From positions 1 to 62,146 of the forward strand of contig NZ_CAMXWS010000009.1 in the NCBI RefSeq assembly GCF_947253065.1: a stretch of 62,146 bases of DNA, written 5' to 3'. The stretch is from an uncultured Corynebacterium sp. (lineage in GTDB: Bacteria > Actinomycetota > Actinomycetes > Mycobacteriales > Mycobacteriaceae). Numbering within the stretch: position 1 is the first letter of the stretch; the number at the start of each line of letters is the position of its first letter. Below the pieces are notes generated by a model. The model saw only the letters and a program-made list of their open reading frames with translations, did no database searches and was not told the DNA's origin. Below are positions 27,480 to 35,371 of the stretch, in pieces. The translations under genes and the position numbers were made by a program.

Positions 27480-28433
27480 ATGCACGTATACGTACTGGCA
27501 GAGCACACCGGCTCTGAGTTGAGCCCGATCACTGGCGAGCTGATCACTGCGGCACGGGGACTGGGGGTGGTGTCGGCGGTGGTCGTCGGCAAGCCTGGCG
27601 ATGCTGAAGCGCTCGCGCCGTCCCTGGCTTCTCTGGGGGCTGCCCAGATCATCGACGCGTCTGTTGAGGATTATGATCAGCGCCTCGTTCTTCCCGAGGT
27701 CGATGCATTGCAGGCACTCGGTGCTGCGAACCCGGCTCCGATCGTGATCGCTGCGACCGTGACCGGCAATGAGATCGCGGGCCGTCTCGCCGCGCGCCTT
27801 GGTTCCGGTGTTCTGACAAATGTTGTGGGCATTGAGGATAATCGCGTCGCTCACCACGAGTTTTTCGGTGGTAGCTACACCACCACCGCGATCGCCGGCG
27901 GCGAGTGCCCGATCTACACCCTGCGCCCGGGCTCCGTGAAGGCGGAACCGCAGGAAGCTGCAGGTGAGCTCGCGCCGATGCCGCTGCCTGCTGCGACCGA
28001 GCGTGATGTGCGTGTTGCGTCGTTCACACCGAAGGTACGCGCCGACCGTCCCGAGCTAACCCAGGCGGCCACCGTCGTTTCCGGTGGCCGTGGTGTTGGC
28101 TCGGCAGACGGCTACAAGGAATACGTCGAACAGCTTGCCGACGTCCTCGATGCCGCCACCGGCTCCACCCGCGACATCGTCGACTTGGGGTGGGCTGAGC
28201 CTGAGACCCAGGTCGGTCAGACTGGTGCGACTGTTTCGCCGGAGCTGTACATCGCGCTGGGTATTTCCGGTGCGATCCAGCACACCTCCGGCATGCAGAC
28301 CTCCGGCACCATCGTCGCCGTCAACCAGGACCGCGACGAGCCGATCTTCTCCATCGCGGATATCGGTGTTGTTGCTGACCTTGAAGAGTTCGTGCCTGAA
28401 CTGATCAAGGCGCTCCAGGCGCGCCAGAGCTAG
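27480..28433 (+). CDS. etfA: Electron transfer flavoprotein alpha subunit
   Basis: FAD-binding partner of EtfB. 317 residues. The C-terminal FAD signature is intact: LYIALGISGAIQHTSGMQ followed by VAVNQDRDEPIFSIADIGVVAD. Strong AAGGAG ribosome binding site. Second gene of the etfB-etfA-desulfurase run. Confidence 0.96.
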   Translation: MHVYVLAEHTGSELSPITGELITAARGLGVVSAVVVGKPGDAEALAPSLASLGAAQIIDASVEDYDQRLVLPEVDALQALGAANPAPIVIAATVTGNEIAGRLAARLGSGVLTNVVGIEDNRVAHHEFFGGSYTTTAIAGGECPIYTLRPGSVKAEPQEAAGELAPMPLPAATERDVRVASFTPKVRADRPELTQAATVVSGGRGVGSADGYKEYVEQLADVLDAATGSTRDIVDLGWAEPETQVGQTGATVSPELYIALGISGAIQHTSGMQTSGTIVAVNQDRDEPIFSIADIGVVADLEEFVPELIKALQARQS

Positions 28434-28447
28434 CACGCGCGGTGTCG

Positions 28448-29572
28448 ATGACTCACTATTTCGACCACGCCGCGACCACCCCGATGCGCCAAGTGGCCAT
28501 CGATGCGTGGGCCGAACACGCCCACCTGCTCAACCCGGGTGGGCAGTACGCATCGGGTCGTGCCGCTAATGCAGTCTTGGCCCAGGCCCGCGAAACTATC
28601 GCAGAGATCCTCGGCGCTGATCCCGTTGAGGTTGTCTTTACCGGTTCCGGCACTGAGGCCGACAACTTGGCGCTCAGGGGTTTTGCGGGGGATCGCATCA
28701 TCTCAACGCCCATCGAGCACCCAGCTGTCCGCGAGACCGTCGCGGACCTGGCAAAGCACGGCGCGGATGTAGAGATGCTCCCCGTCGATGAGCGTGGCGT
28801 CGTTGATATCACGGACGCGCTCGACGAGCCTGCCTCTGTTGCGACGTGCATGTGGGCGAATAACGAGACCGGTGCGCTCCAGCCGATCGATCAGATCATC
28901 GCGCGCGCGAGTGACGCAGGCACTCCCGTCCACATCGATGCAGTCCAGGTTGTTGGGCACATGCCGGTGAACTTCCATGAACTCGGTGCGACGACTGTGG
29001 CTGCCTCCGCTCACAAATTCGGCGGCCCACGCGGCGCGGGAATCCTCTTAGCGAAGCGTTCCCCGGCACCATCACCCGTCCTGACGGGCGGGGGACAGCA
29101 GCGTGGGATCCGGCCGGGAACTGTCGATGTTGCTACAGCAGCGGCGACAGCAGCCGCGCTCAAAGAAGCAGCCAGCGAGATGGAAGCGGAAGCAGCGCGC
29201 CTTGCCAAGCTTCGCGACGACCTGGTCACCGGCGTCCTCGCCACCGTCCCTGACGCACGCGCAACAGTGCTCGGGCGTGAAGGCGTGGAAGTTCTTCCGG
29301 GCCATGCACACCTGATCTTCCCAGGGGCGAATGGCGACGCGATGATCATGCTGCTCGACAGCCTCGGCATTGAAGCCTCGACTGGTTCTGCATGCAACAA
29401 CGGCGTGAATCAACGCAGTCACGTTCTTGAGGCGATGGGCCTGCCGGACGACCACGCCGACGGCGCACTTCGCTTCACTCTTGGACGGACCACAACGAAG
29501 CAGGATGTGCAGTTTCTCCTGGAGAGGCTGCCGGAGGTGATTGGGAAGGCGCGGGACGTCGCAAAGCTGTGA
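28448..29572 (+). CDS. Cysteine desulfurase (NifS/IscS family)
   Basis: PLP enzyme that mobilises sulfur from cysteine. About 374 residues: N-terminal YFDHAATTPM, PLP Lys in VAASAHKFGGPRG, catalytic Cys in ASTGSACNNG. A GTG two codons upstream is an alternative start. It follows etfA by 14 bp and is separate from any suf cluster; with mnmA 2 kb downstream it may supply sulfur for tRNA thiolation, which is inference. Confidence 0.92.
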   Translation: MTHYFDHAATTPMRQVAIDAWAEHAHLLNPGGQYASGRAANAVLAQARETIAEILGADPVEVVFTGSGTEADNLALRGFAGDRIISTPIEHPAVRETVADLAKHGADVEMLPVDERGVVDITDALDEPASVATCMWANNETGALQPIDQIIARASDAGTPVHIDAVQVVGHMPVNFHELGATTVAASAHKFGGPRGAGILLAKRSPAPSPVLTGGGQQRGIRPGTVDVATAAATAAALKEAASEMEAEAARLAKLRDDLVTGVLATVPDARATVLGREGVEVLPGHAHLIFPGANGDAMIMLLDSLGIEASTGSACNNGVNQRSHVLEAMGLPDDHADGALRFTLGRTTTKQDVQFLLERLPEVIGKARDVAKL

Positions 29573-29601
29573 TGTTGCGTGCGTGTCGTGTGTGGCGAGT
29601 G

Positions 29602-29617
29602 TGACTCATGTGAGTTA
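29602..29617. promoter_or_regulatory. Inverted repeat upstream of the lysozyme gene
   Basis: TGACTCA (29602-29608) and TGAGTTA (29611-29617) form a dyad with one mismatch, 11 bp before the ATG of the GH25 gene. It is placed like an operator; the binding protein is unknown. Confidence 0.35.
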
Positions 29618-29628
29618 CGGTGCGTAGC

Positions 29629-30696
29629 ATGAAACGTTCTTTGCGTCCTGCAGCCCTGCTCACATCCGCAGCCATTGCCCTCGGTGGCATCATGGCTGCT
29701 GGCAATGTCAATGCAGATAGCCGTGCCGATTGGGTCAACGGCGTCGATGTCTCCCACCACCAAGACACTGGTGGCGACTCGATCGCATGGAATTCGGTGC
29801 GCGATGATAACCACCGCTTCGCCATCATCAAGGCCACTGAAGGCACCGACTACACCGATGATGCGTACGCGAAATTCGCGCAGGGCGCCCTGGATGCTGG
29901 CATGACCGTTGGTGCGTACCACTACGCTCGCCCGGCAAATGATCCGGTCGCGCAGGCCACCAATTTCGCCAACGTAATCAACACTGGCCCGGCGACGACG
30001 CTGCCACCAGTGCTTGACCTGGAGGTCGACGAAGGTCTGAACCCGCAGCAGCTGCGTGACTGGACGCGCACCTTCCTGACCGAGCTGGAGAACCAGACTG
30101 GCCGTCGCCCGATGGTGTACACCTACCGCTACTTCTGGCTCGAGCAGATGGGCAACACCGAAGAGTTCTCTGATTACCCGCTGTGGCTCGCTGCGTACCA
30201 GAACAAGGCACCGGGTCCTGTCGGTGGCTGGAACAAGGTGGATATCTGGCAGCGTTCAGAATCCGGTCGAGTGGCAGGCATCAATACCCCGGTGGATCTG
30301 AACCTGTTCAACGGCAATCACGGCCAGTGGGCTCGTTTCGTTGCCGGCGATCACGCCGCCCCGGGCGGACTGCTGGAGCAGTTCCAGGACAACGAGATCG
30401 ACTCCGGTATCTCTGATTCCCTGGCTGTGCTTGAGCAGAACAACTCGGCACTGGCAGCGGCGATCGTCGGCCTGGCTTCGGGTGTCTTCGCGCCGCAGCA
30501 GGTTGAAAGCGCGGCGCAGAACTTCGGCTTCGATGCCGGTGATGCGCAGAATATCGCCAACACTGCCCGCATCCAGGTTCAGAACGGCACTTTGCCTGTC
30601 GACGACCTGAACAACATGATCGTCGGCGGCGACTACTCCGTGGGCGACCTGCTGATCCTGCTGGACAACGCGAATAAGCAGGGCGGCGCCAACTAG
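29629..30696 (+). CDS. Secreted GH25 lysozyme
   Basis: Muramidase that cleaves peptidoglycan outside the membrane. Sec-type signal peptide MKRSLRPAALL...GGIMAAGNVNA, cut near residue 30. GH25 domain at about 35-225: GVDVSHHQ (catalytic Asp), FAIIKATEGTDYTDD, VGAYHYARP, LDLEVDE (catalytic Glu), VDIWQRSE and VDLNLFNG. The last 120 residues form a separate Asn/Asp/Ala-rich domain without a known cell-wall motif. The start is the second in-frame candidate, chosen for the signal peptide. Confidence 0.92.
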   Translation: MKRSLRPAALLTSAAIALGGIMAAGNVNADSRADWVNGVDVSHHQDTGGDSIAWNSVRDDNHRFAIIKATEGTDYTDDAYAKFAQGALDAGMTVGAYHYARPANDPVAQATNFANVINTGPATTLPPVLDLEVDEGLNPQQLRDWTRTFLTELENQTGRRPMVYTYRYFWLEQMGNTEEFSDYPLWLAAYQNKAPGPVGGWNKVDIWQRSESGRVAGINTPVDLNLFNGNHGQWARFVAGDHAAPGGLLEQFQDNEIDSGISDSLAVLEQNNSALAAAIVGLASGVFAPQQVESAAQNFGFDAGDAQNIANTARIQVQNGTLPVDDLNNMIVGGDYSVGDLLILLDNANKQGGAN

Positions 30697-30698
30697 CT

Positions 30699-31493
30699 TT
30701 AGTCCTCGCGCGGTGTGGCTGAAGCCGCCATGTCCCGCGCCCACTTGTCGCCCTTGAAGTGAGCGGGCACTCCACCCCCGAGCAACCTGCGGGTCAGCTC
30801 GGGGGTTTCGCGTATCTCAGCCCTGGAGCCGATCAAAATGATGTTGCCGTAGCGACGCCCCTTCAACATCGGAGGATCAGCGATCACGGCGAGGTGCGGG
30901 AAGACTTCCGCCATGCCGGCTAGCTCCTCGCGGGCCTCGGTCAGGTCGCCGCGGGAACCGCAGTTTGCGACGTACAGACCGTCCGACGAGAGGGAATGGA
31001 GGCAGGCTTGGTAGAAGGGGAGCGTCGTCAAGCTGCGCGGCGTTATTGCTGATTCGAAGACGTCGCGGATGATCACGTCGCGCGATGCCTCCACGAAGCC
31101 GTCGGTGACCTCGCGCGCGTCGCCGACCCGGATCTTGACCAGCGGCGAACGGGGGATGTCGAATTTCTCGCGCGCGAGCTGCGCCAAGTCCATGTCCCAT
31201 TCGACGACCGTGTTGCGCGAATGCGGCCACACGTGCGCGAAATAGCGCGGAAGCGAGCAGCCCGCGCCGCCCAGGTGCGTCAGGCGTGGCTTTTCCCACG
31301 CACGCGTTTCCTCGATCGCGGCGGCGATCCAGCGCATGTACTCAAAATCGAGACGTTCCGGCTCGCCCGGCACGATGTGTGAGCTGGGTACGCCGTTGAC
31401 GAGCAGGAGCATCGACCCGTCCGGTTCGTGAATGATCTCCGCGATGCCCGTGTCGATCTCGTAGATCTCATTGTCAGCCTGTTTTCGTGCCAC
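30699..31493 (-). CDS. Spermidine synthase-like methyltransferase-fold protein
   Basis: 264 residues from the GTG at 31491-31493 (Val-Ala-Arg-Lys-Gln). The Rossmann core has LTHLGGAGCSLPRYF, VVEWDMDLAQLAREKF, VRVGDAREV-like VKIRVGDAREV and VIIRDVFESAITPRSL, as in actinobacterial spermidine synthase-like proteins. The canonical polyamine-site residues cannot be checked by eye, so actual polyamine synthesis is uncertain. Ends 2 bp from the lysozyme stop; divergent from mnmA across 25 bp. Confidence 0.78.
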   Translation of the reverse strand: MARKQADNEIYEIDTGIAEIIHEPDGSMLLLVNGVPSSHIVPGEPERLDFEYMRWIAAAIEETRAWEKPRLTHLGGAGCSLPRYFAHVWPHSRNTVVEWDMDLAQLAREKFDIPRSPLVKIRVGDAREVTDGFVEASRDVIIRDVFESAITPRSLTTLPFYQACLHSLSSDGLYVANCGSRGDLTEAREELAGMAEVFPHLAVIADPPMLKGRRYGNIILIGSRAEIRETPELTRRLLGGGVPAHFKGDKWARDMAASATPRED

Positions 31494-31501
31494 GAGCTTG
31501 G

Positions 31502-31511
31502 AGGGTACACT
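31502..31511. promoter_or_regulatory. Overlapping divergent -10 boxes between the spermidine synthase-like gene and mnmA
   Basis: On the plus strand TACACT (31506-31511) ends 7 nt before the GTG of mnmA. On the minus strand TACCCT (complement of 31502-31507) ends 8 nt before the GTG of the opposite gene. Both fit TANNNT and leaderless starts. They share two base pairs, so the promoters should exclude one another. Confidence 0.6.
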
Positions 31512-31518
31512 CCGCCAC

Positions 31519-32610
31519 GTGCGAGTACTGGCAGCAATGAGTGGCGGCGTCGATTCCTCCGTGGCGGCGGCGCGGCTTGTCGACGCCGGACATGACGTCG
31601 TCGGCGTCCACCTCGCCCTGAGCAAGGACGCGCAGCAAACCCGCGAATCTGCACGCGGTTGTTGCTCGATCGAGGATTCGGCTGACGCGCGTCGCGTGTG
31701 CGACAAGCTGGGCATTCCGTTCTACGTGTGGGATTTCTCCGACCGCTTTAAAGAAGAAGTCATCGATGATTTCGTGGACAGCTACGCCCGTGGCGAGACC
31801 CCCAATCCGTGCCTGCGCTGCAACGAGAAGATCAAGTTTGCGGCCCTGCTGGAACGCGCAGTCACGCTCGGTTTCGACGCGATCGCGACAGGGCACTATG
31901 CGCTTATCGACGACGACGGCAACCTCCGCCGCTCCACCGACGCCAACAAGGACCAGTCCTATGTGCTCGGTGTAATGACGCGCGACGAGTTGGACCGTTG
32001 CATCTTCCCGGTGGGCGACACCGAGAAACCACAGATCCGCGAGGAAGCCGCCGCGCATGGTTTTTCCACCGCGTCGAAGCCGGATTCTTATGACATCTGC
32101 TTCATCCCGGACGGCAACACTCAGGCGTTTTTGGGCAAGTCGATTGGCATGCGTCCCGGCATGATCGTTGACCAGGATGGCGCGGAACTCAAGGAGCACG
32201 ACGGCGCTTTCCAGTACACGATCGGCCAGCGCAAGGGCCTGAATATTCGTGTGCCTGCCGCTGATGGCAAGCCGCGCTATGTCACCGACATCGACACGGA
32301 GACCGGCACTGTCACTGTCGGTCCGCGTGCTGCTCTCGACGTGACCACGATCCATGCGGATCGCCTCAAAGTCCTCCACTCCGCGATGATTGGTGAATTC
32401 GATGCCAACGTGCAGATCCGCGCCCATGGCGGTGTGGTGAAGTGTCGCGCTCACGTTGACCTGGACGCCGACACTATGACGCTGGATCTGGCCGAGCCAC
32501 TCTCCGGCGTCGCCCGGGGTCAGGCTGCGGTGCTGTACCTGCCGGACCCGGATGGTCAGGGCGATATCGTGCTGGGGTCCGGCACCATCTGCGGGACGGA
32601 ATCAGCGTGA
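31519..32610 (+). CDS. mnmA: tRNA-specific 2-thiouridylase MnmA
   Basis: Thiolates U34 of tRNA Lys, Glu and Gln. 363 residues: PP-loop AAMSGGVDSSVAAARL, first catalytic Cys in PCLRCNEKIKF, second in SYDICFIPDG. GTG start chosen because TACACT is 7 nt upstream and there is no ribosome binding site, consistent with leaderless mRNA. Overlaps the next gene by 4 bp. Confidence 0.95.
   Translation: MRVLAAMSGGVDSSVAAARLVDAGHDVVGVHLALSKDAQQTRESARGCCSIEDSADARRVCDKLGIPFYVWDFSDRFKEEVIDDFVDSYARGETPNPCLRCNEKIKFAALLERAVTLGFDAIATGHYALIDDDGNLRRSTDANKDQSYVLGVMTRDELDRCIFPVGDTEKPQIREEAAAHGFSTASKPDSYDICFIPDGNTQAFLGKSIGMRPGMIVDQDGAELKEHDGAFQYTIGQRKGLNIRVPAADGKPRYVTDIDTETGTVTVGPRAALDVTTIHADRLKVLHSAMIGEFDANVQIRAHGGVVKCRAHVDLDADTMTLDLAEPLSGVARGQAAVLYLPDPDGQGDIVLGSGTICGTESA
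31902..31912 (+). repeat. GCTTATCGACG word, copy 9
   Basis: In mnmA; Leu-Ile-Asp. Confidence 0.95.
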
Positions 32611-33473
32611 CGGCCTTCGGTCTCGGCCCGCTGCCAGGCACCGACCTCGTGCAAGCTGCCGACGTAGTGCTCTCCGAATTGCCCACACCGCATCTCCCAC
32701 AACTCCCTGCCCGTGGCGTGGGCTCTGACCTGATCGGCCGTACGGCCGCGCTGTTGCCCCTCAATCTCGATATCGGGCCACGGTCGTGGCGGGTGACGCG
32801 TCGCTCTCAAATTGCCACGATGCGCGCCCGCGATCAGTTCGAACGAGACCTGGACCTGCTCGAAGAACTCTGGGCTGGCAAGCTCACTGAGCTCAAGGTC
32901 CAGCTCGTCGGACCGTGGACGCTCGCCGCGCAGATCGAGATGGCTAATGGTCACCGCCTGATCACCGACCGTGGCGCGACACGGGATATCGCGGAAGCCG
33001 TGGTGCACGCAGCGGGGGAGCATCGGGCAGACGTCGAGAAGCGATTCGGTGTGTCTACGCTGCTGCAGCTCGACGAACCTGCGCTTGGGCGTGTGCGGCG
33101 CGGCACGGTCACGGGCGCGACCGACTACGAGGAGATTCCTGCTGTGCCGGACGAGCGCGTGCTGGACGTGCTCGGGCGGTTCGGCGAGCACCTGCTGCAC
33201 GCCCCGGAGCCTTTGTTCGGGGCGGACTGGTTCACCGTCGATCTCGCGGGAGATGTGGACCTCGACGGGTTGGCCGGTGCACTGGACCGCGGCGCGCGGA
33301 TCGCAGTGCCCGTGATGGAACCGCGCGAGGTATTCCGCATCTTCGACCGCCTGCAGATCGATCCGGCGCTGACCGCGATCGACGTGTACGCGGAGGCTGG
33401 CTCGACGCTGGTAGCTACTGCGGTGAATTACCGTGCGGCGACAGAGATGGCTGAGGCGCTCAAGAGTACGTAG
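32607..33473 (+). CDS. MetE-like (UROD/MetE fold) protein without cysteines
   Basis: 288 residues, half the length of cobalamin-independent methionine synthase and similar only to its C-terminal barrel: LVGPWTLAAQIE and STLLQLDEPALGRV correspond to the conserved barrel strands. The catalytic zinc of MetE needs two Cys and a His; this protein has no cysteine at all, so classical methyl transfer to homocysteine is unlikely. Related proteins follow mnmA in other actinobacteria. GTG start in a GTGA overlap with mnmA. Role unknown. Confidence 0.8.
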   Translation: MTAFGLGPLPGTDLVQAADVVLSELPTPHLPQLPARGVGSDLIGRTAALLPLNLDIGPRSWRVTRRSQIATMRARDQFERDLDLLEELWAGKLTELKVQLVGPWTLAAQIEMANGHRLITDRGATRDIAEAVVHAAGEHRADVEKRFGVSTLLQLDEPALGRVRRGTVTGATDYEEIPAVPDERVLDVLGRFGEHLLHAPEPLFGADWFTVDLAGDVDLDGLAGALDRGARIAVPVMEPREVFRIFDRLQIDPALTAIDVYAEAGSTLVATAVNYRAATEMAEALKST

Positions 33474-33649
33474 TAGGAGAGGCGAGCGCTGTCTCCGTAT
33501 AGCTTTCGCTGCATCTCATCGACCACAACTAGGGGAAGATAGATCGGGTTCGGACCGGCAAACTTAATCAACAGGTCGTGTTTGTTCGCGCATACGAACG
33601 ACAACAGGATCGAAGTGTCGGAGACGATGAACGCGCGTGAAGTGGCCAC
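33428..33649 (-). pseudogene. Truncated PIN-domain protein, third gene of the xre-immA cassette
   Basis: The N-terminal half of a PIN nuclease: FIVSDTSILLSF carries the first catalytic Asp and LPLVVVDEMQRKLYGD the next acidic residue. After about 55 residues the frame runs antisense into the 3' end of the MetE-like gene and stops, so the remaining acidic residues are lost. It starts 6 bp after immA. PIN proteins are often RNases of toxin-antitoxin pairs; this copy should be inactive. Confidence 0.7.
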
Positions 33650-33655
33650 AGCTGA

Positions 33656-34483
33656 TTAGTCCTCACCGAAAAAGCTGTCGAGGTGAGAGAACGGGTCCGG
33701 ATCGGATTCCTCCGAATCGTCCGTGTTGAAGAGCCTGTCGAGTTCATTATGCACTTGCTGTGGTGGGATGCCGCGGGCCAAAGCAACTGCTTCAGCTGCG
33801 ACCTCACCGTCGAGGTACGCCTGGGTGGCATCGGCAACAAGGCGTGGAGCGGGACGGGGAGTGGAAGCTTGGACAACTTCCAGGTCGTATTCGTTGCGCC
33901 AGGCGAAACGCGATGCGAGTGAGGGGGCTGACCACGTCCGACCGAGCTTGGACGCTCGATCAGATGTGATCAATCCCGCGCGACGTAATTGGCTCAACGC
34001 CACCCGTGGGGAAATCTTGTATCGCTGCACAATGTGGGAGAGTGCTTCCTCGGTGCTTGGATCGCGCCCCTCCAGTTGTTCTTCCAAGGAATCAAGTGGG
34101 CACAGAATATGGGCAGCGAATGAATCCGTACGGACTTCTTCGTCGTGTTGCAGACACGGATTCAAATCGGTCGCGGCGATTAGGTCGCCGGCGTAAATGT
34201 GCCCGACCTCGTGGGCAAGCGAGAAGTTCTGCCGGAATGGAATGCTCGAGGTCGCAACCCCGATCACAATATTGCGGGTTATGGGGTCTTGAACCGTCAA
34301 TGCATCGACTTTGTCGGGGAGCTGGGTGATAAGTAAGTCAGCGTCGACAAGCTCAGTGAGGTGCTCGATCCGTTCGATTGGTCCGAGGGCTAGCTGGTGC
34401 TCTTCGCGGAAGCGTCGGGCAAGCTCGATGCCTTGAGCTTTGGGGGAGAGATTCTCTCCGAACCGGTGTTTGTCACGAAGCAC
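33656..34483 (-). CDS. ImmA/IrrE family metallopeptidase (M78, DUF955)
   Basis: 275 residues. Zinc site HEVGH in FSLAHEVGHIYAG and the downstream Glu in EEVRTDSFAAHILCP are both present, so the protease should be active. A C-terminal region of about 100 residues (ASKLGRTWSAP...) is unassigned. Family members such as ImmA and IrrE cleave a partner repressor encoded next door. Overlaps the xre gene by 11 bp, so the two are coupled. Confidence 0.88.
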   Translation of the reverse strand: MLRDKHRFGENLSPKAQGIELARRFREEHQLALGPIERIEHLTELVDADLLITQLPDKVDALTVQDPITRNIVIGVATSSIPFRQNFSLAHEVGHIYAGDLIAATDLNPCLQHDEEVRTDSFAAHILCPLDSLEEQLEGRDPSTEEALSHIVQRYKISPRVALSQLRRAGLITSDRASKLGRTWSAPSLASRFAWRNEYDLEVVQASTPRPAPRLVADATQAYLDGEVAAEAVALARGIPPQQVHNELDRLFNTDDSEESDPDPFSHLDSFFGED

Positions 34484-34820
34484 GGGTACCGCGCACTTCC
34501 TGGAGTGTGTTGCGCAGCTGCAACTGTGCTGTCAGGCGGTCAAGGGCGTCGGTGACATCGACGCGGTGCTTGGAGCGTGCGGCCCAGATTTTGCGTTCGC
34601 TCAGCGGTTGCTCATCGGTGAGCTCGTCTAAGCTCACGCCGAGTGCCCAGCTCAGTGCGAGGAGTTCACTAGGAGACGGACGCTTGTCGCCTTTTTCGAT
34701 GCGAACGATTCCTGATTGGGACAAGGCATCGTTCGTAGCCTTAGCGAGTGCGCGCTGGTTCATGTCGCGAGCCTCGCGCAGGGCCTTTACGCGGCGACCG
34801 AAATCAGCCGGAATATTCAT
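34473..34820 (-). CDS. XRE-family helix-turn-helix regulator
   Basis: 115 residues. HTH at about 8-68: RVKALREARDMNQRALAKA, QSGIVRIEKGDKRPSPSEL, LSWALGVSLDEL. The remaining 45 residues (ERKIWAARSKHRVDVTDALDRL) are probably the dimerisation or protease-sensitive part. AAGGA lies about 11 nt upstream of the ATG. It heads the cassette and sits beside two dyads fitting an autoregulatory operator. By analogy with ImmR/DdrO it should be the target of the peptidase. Confidence 0.88.
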   Translation of the reverse strand: MNIPADFGRRVKALREARDMNQRALAKATNDALSQSGIVRIEKGDKRPSPSELLALSWALGVSLDELTDEQPLSERKIWAARSKHRVDVTDALDRLTAQLQLRNTLQEVRGTRAS

Positions 34821-34822
34821 GC

Positions 34823-34852
34823 TGAATCAAGTCCTTTCGAAGTTGATTCAAC
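34823..34852 (-). promoter_or_regulatory. Paired operator dyads in front of the xre gene
   Basis: TGAATCAA (34823-34830) and TTGATTCA (34843-34850) are a perfect inverted pair. Each is part of a TTGATTCAA-like palindrome, the outer one GTTGATTCAAC (34842-34852). On the minus strand a TACAGT -10 box lies just upstream of the outer site, and the ribosome binding site AAGGA lies between the two sites. Confidence 0.7.
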
Positions 34853-34890
34853 TGTAGCGGGACGAACATCTTTCTGTCTAGCCTGGCACT

Positions 34891-35301
34891 ATGTCGTCTG
34901 ACCTCTTGATCTGGGAAGCAAAGGACAGGAACTGGGGCTTGTCCGTCGGCGCTGCCGTGGGCATGGCATTGTGCTTCGGCCTGCTTTTCGACAACATCCT
35001 CCTCGGCCTCGCCATCTTCCTCCCGCTCGCGATCGCGTTCTCGGCCATCGGCGAGAAACGTTCCGCCCGCATCGCCGACGGAACCTTCACCTACGACATC
35101 GGGCACGGCGACGGGCCGGTCAGCGTGCGGGTCGACCAGGTGGCGTCGATCGAGCAGAAAGCCGACGGCGACCTGTACTTCACTCTCGTGGACGGCACGG
35201 ATGCGGTGATCAGCAGTGGTGGGGATAAAGAAGGGGTGGCGGCGTTCGTCGATAAGGCAAAGCCCTTGATCGGCGACCACGGCCAGCGTTTCCTGGACTG
35301 A
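34891..35301 (+). CDS. Small membrane protein, paralogue 1 of a tandem pair
   Basis: 136 residues: two adjacent membrane helices (about 15-55: LSVGAAVGMALCFGLLFDNILLGLAIFLPLAIAF), then a small beta-rich cytoplasmic domain. The pattern hydrophobic pair, K/E-R, short beta domain, GGDKEGVAAFVDKAKPL aligns with the gene at 35372. TAGCCT is 6 nt before the ATG, so the transcript is probably leaderless. Function unknown; the domain resembles a minimal PH-like fold. Confidence 0.7.
   Translation: MSSDLLIWEAKDRNWGLSVGAAVGMALCFGLLFDNILLGLAIFLPLAIAFSAIGEKRSARIADGTFTYDIGHGDGPVSVRVDQVASIEQKADGDLYFTLVDGTDAVISSGGDKEGVAAFVDKAKPLIGDHGQRFLD
35247..35257 (-). repeat. CCTTATCGACG word, copy 10 (first base C)
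   Basis: In small membrane protein paralogue 1, antisense; Val-Asp-Lys. Confidence 0.9.
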
Positions 35302-35339
35302 GCCGCGCAACGCGCAGCTGCCGTTTCGGTACCCTAAAT

Positions 35340-35353
35340 GTGAACCGGTTCAC
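35340..35353. promoter_or_regulatory. Perfect 14-bp palindrome in a promoter
   Basis: GTGAACCGGTTCAC lies 5 bp downstream of the -10-like TACCCT (35330-35335) and 18 bp before the ATG at 35372, covering the likely transcription start. It looks like a repressor operator with a central CG, as used by LacI/GalR-type proteins; the regulator is unknown. Confidence 0.6.
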
Positions 35354-35371
35354 TATTGAGGGAGAGCTGCC

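Noticed and set aside
32607..33473. Calling the MetE-like gene methionine synthase
   Set aside because: Half length and no cysteine, so the zinc site of MetE cannot form.
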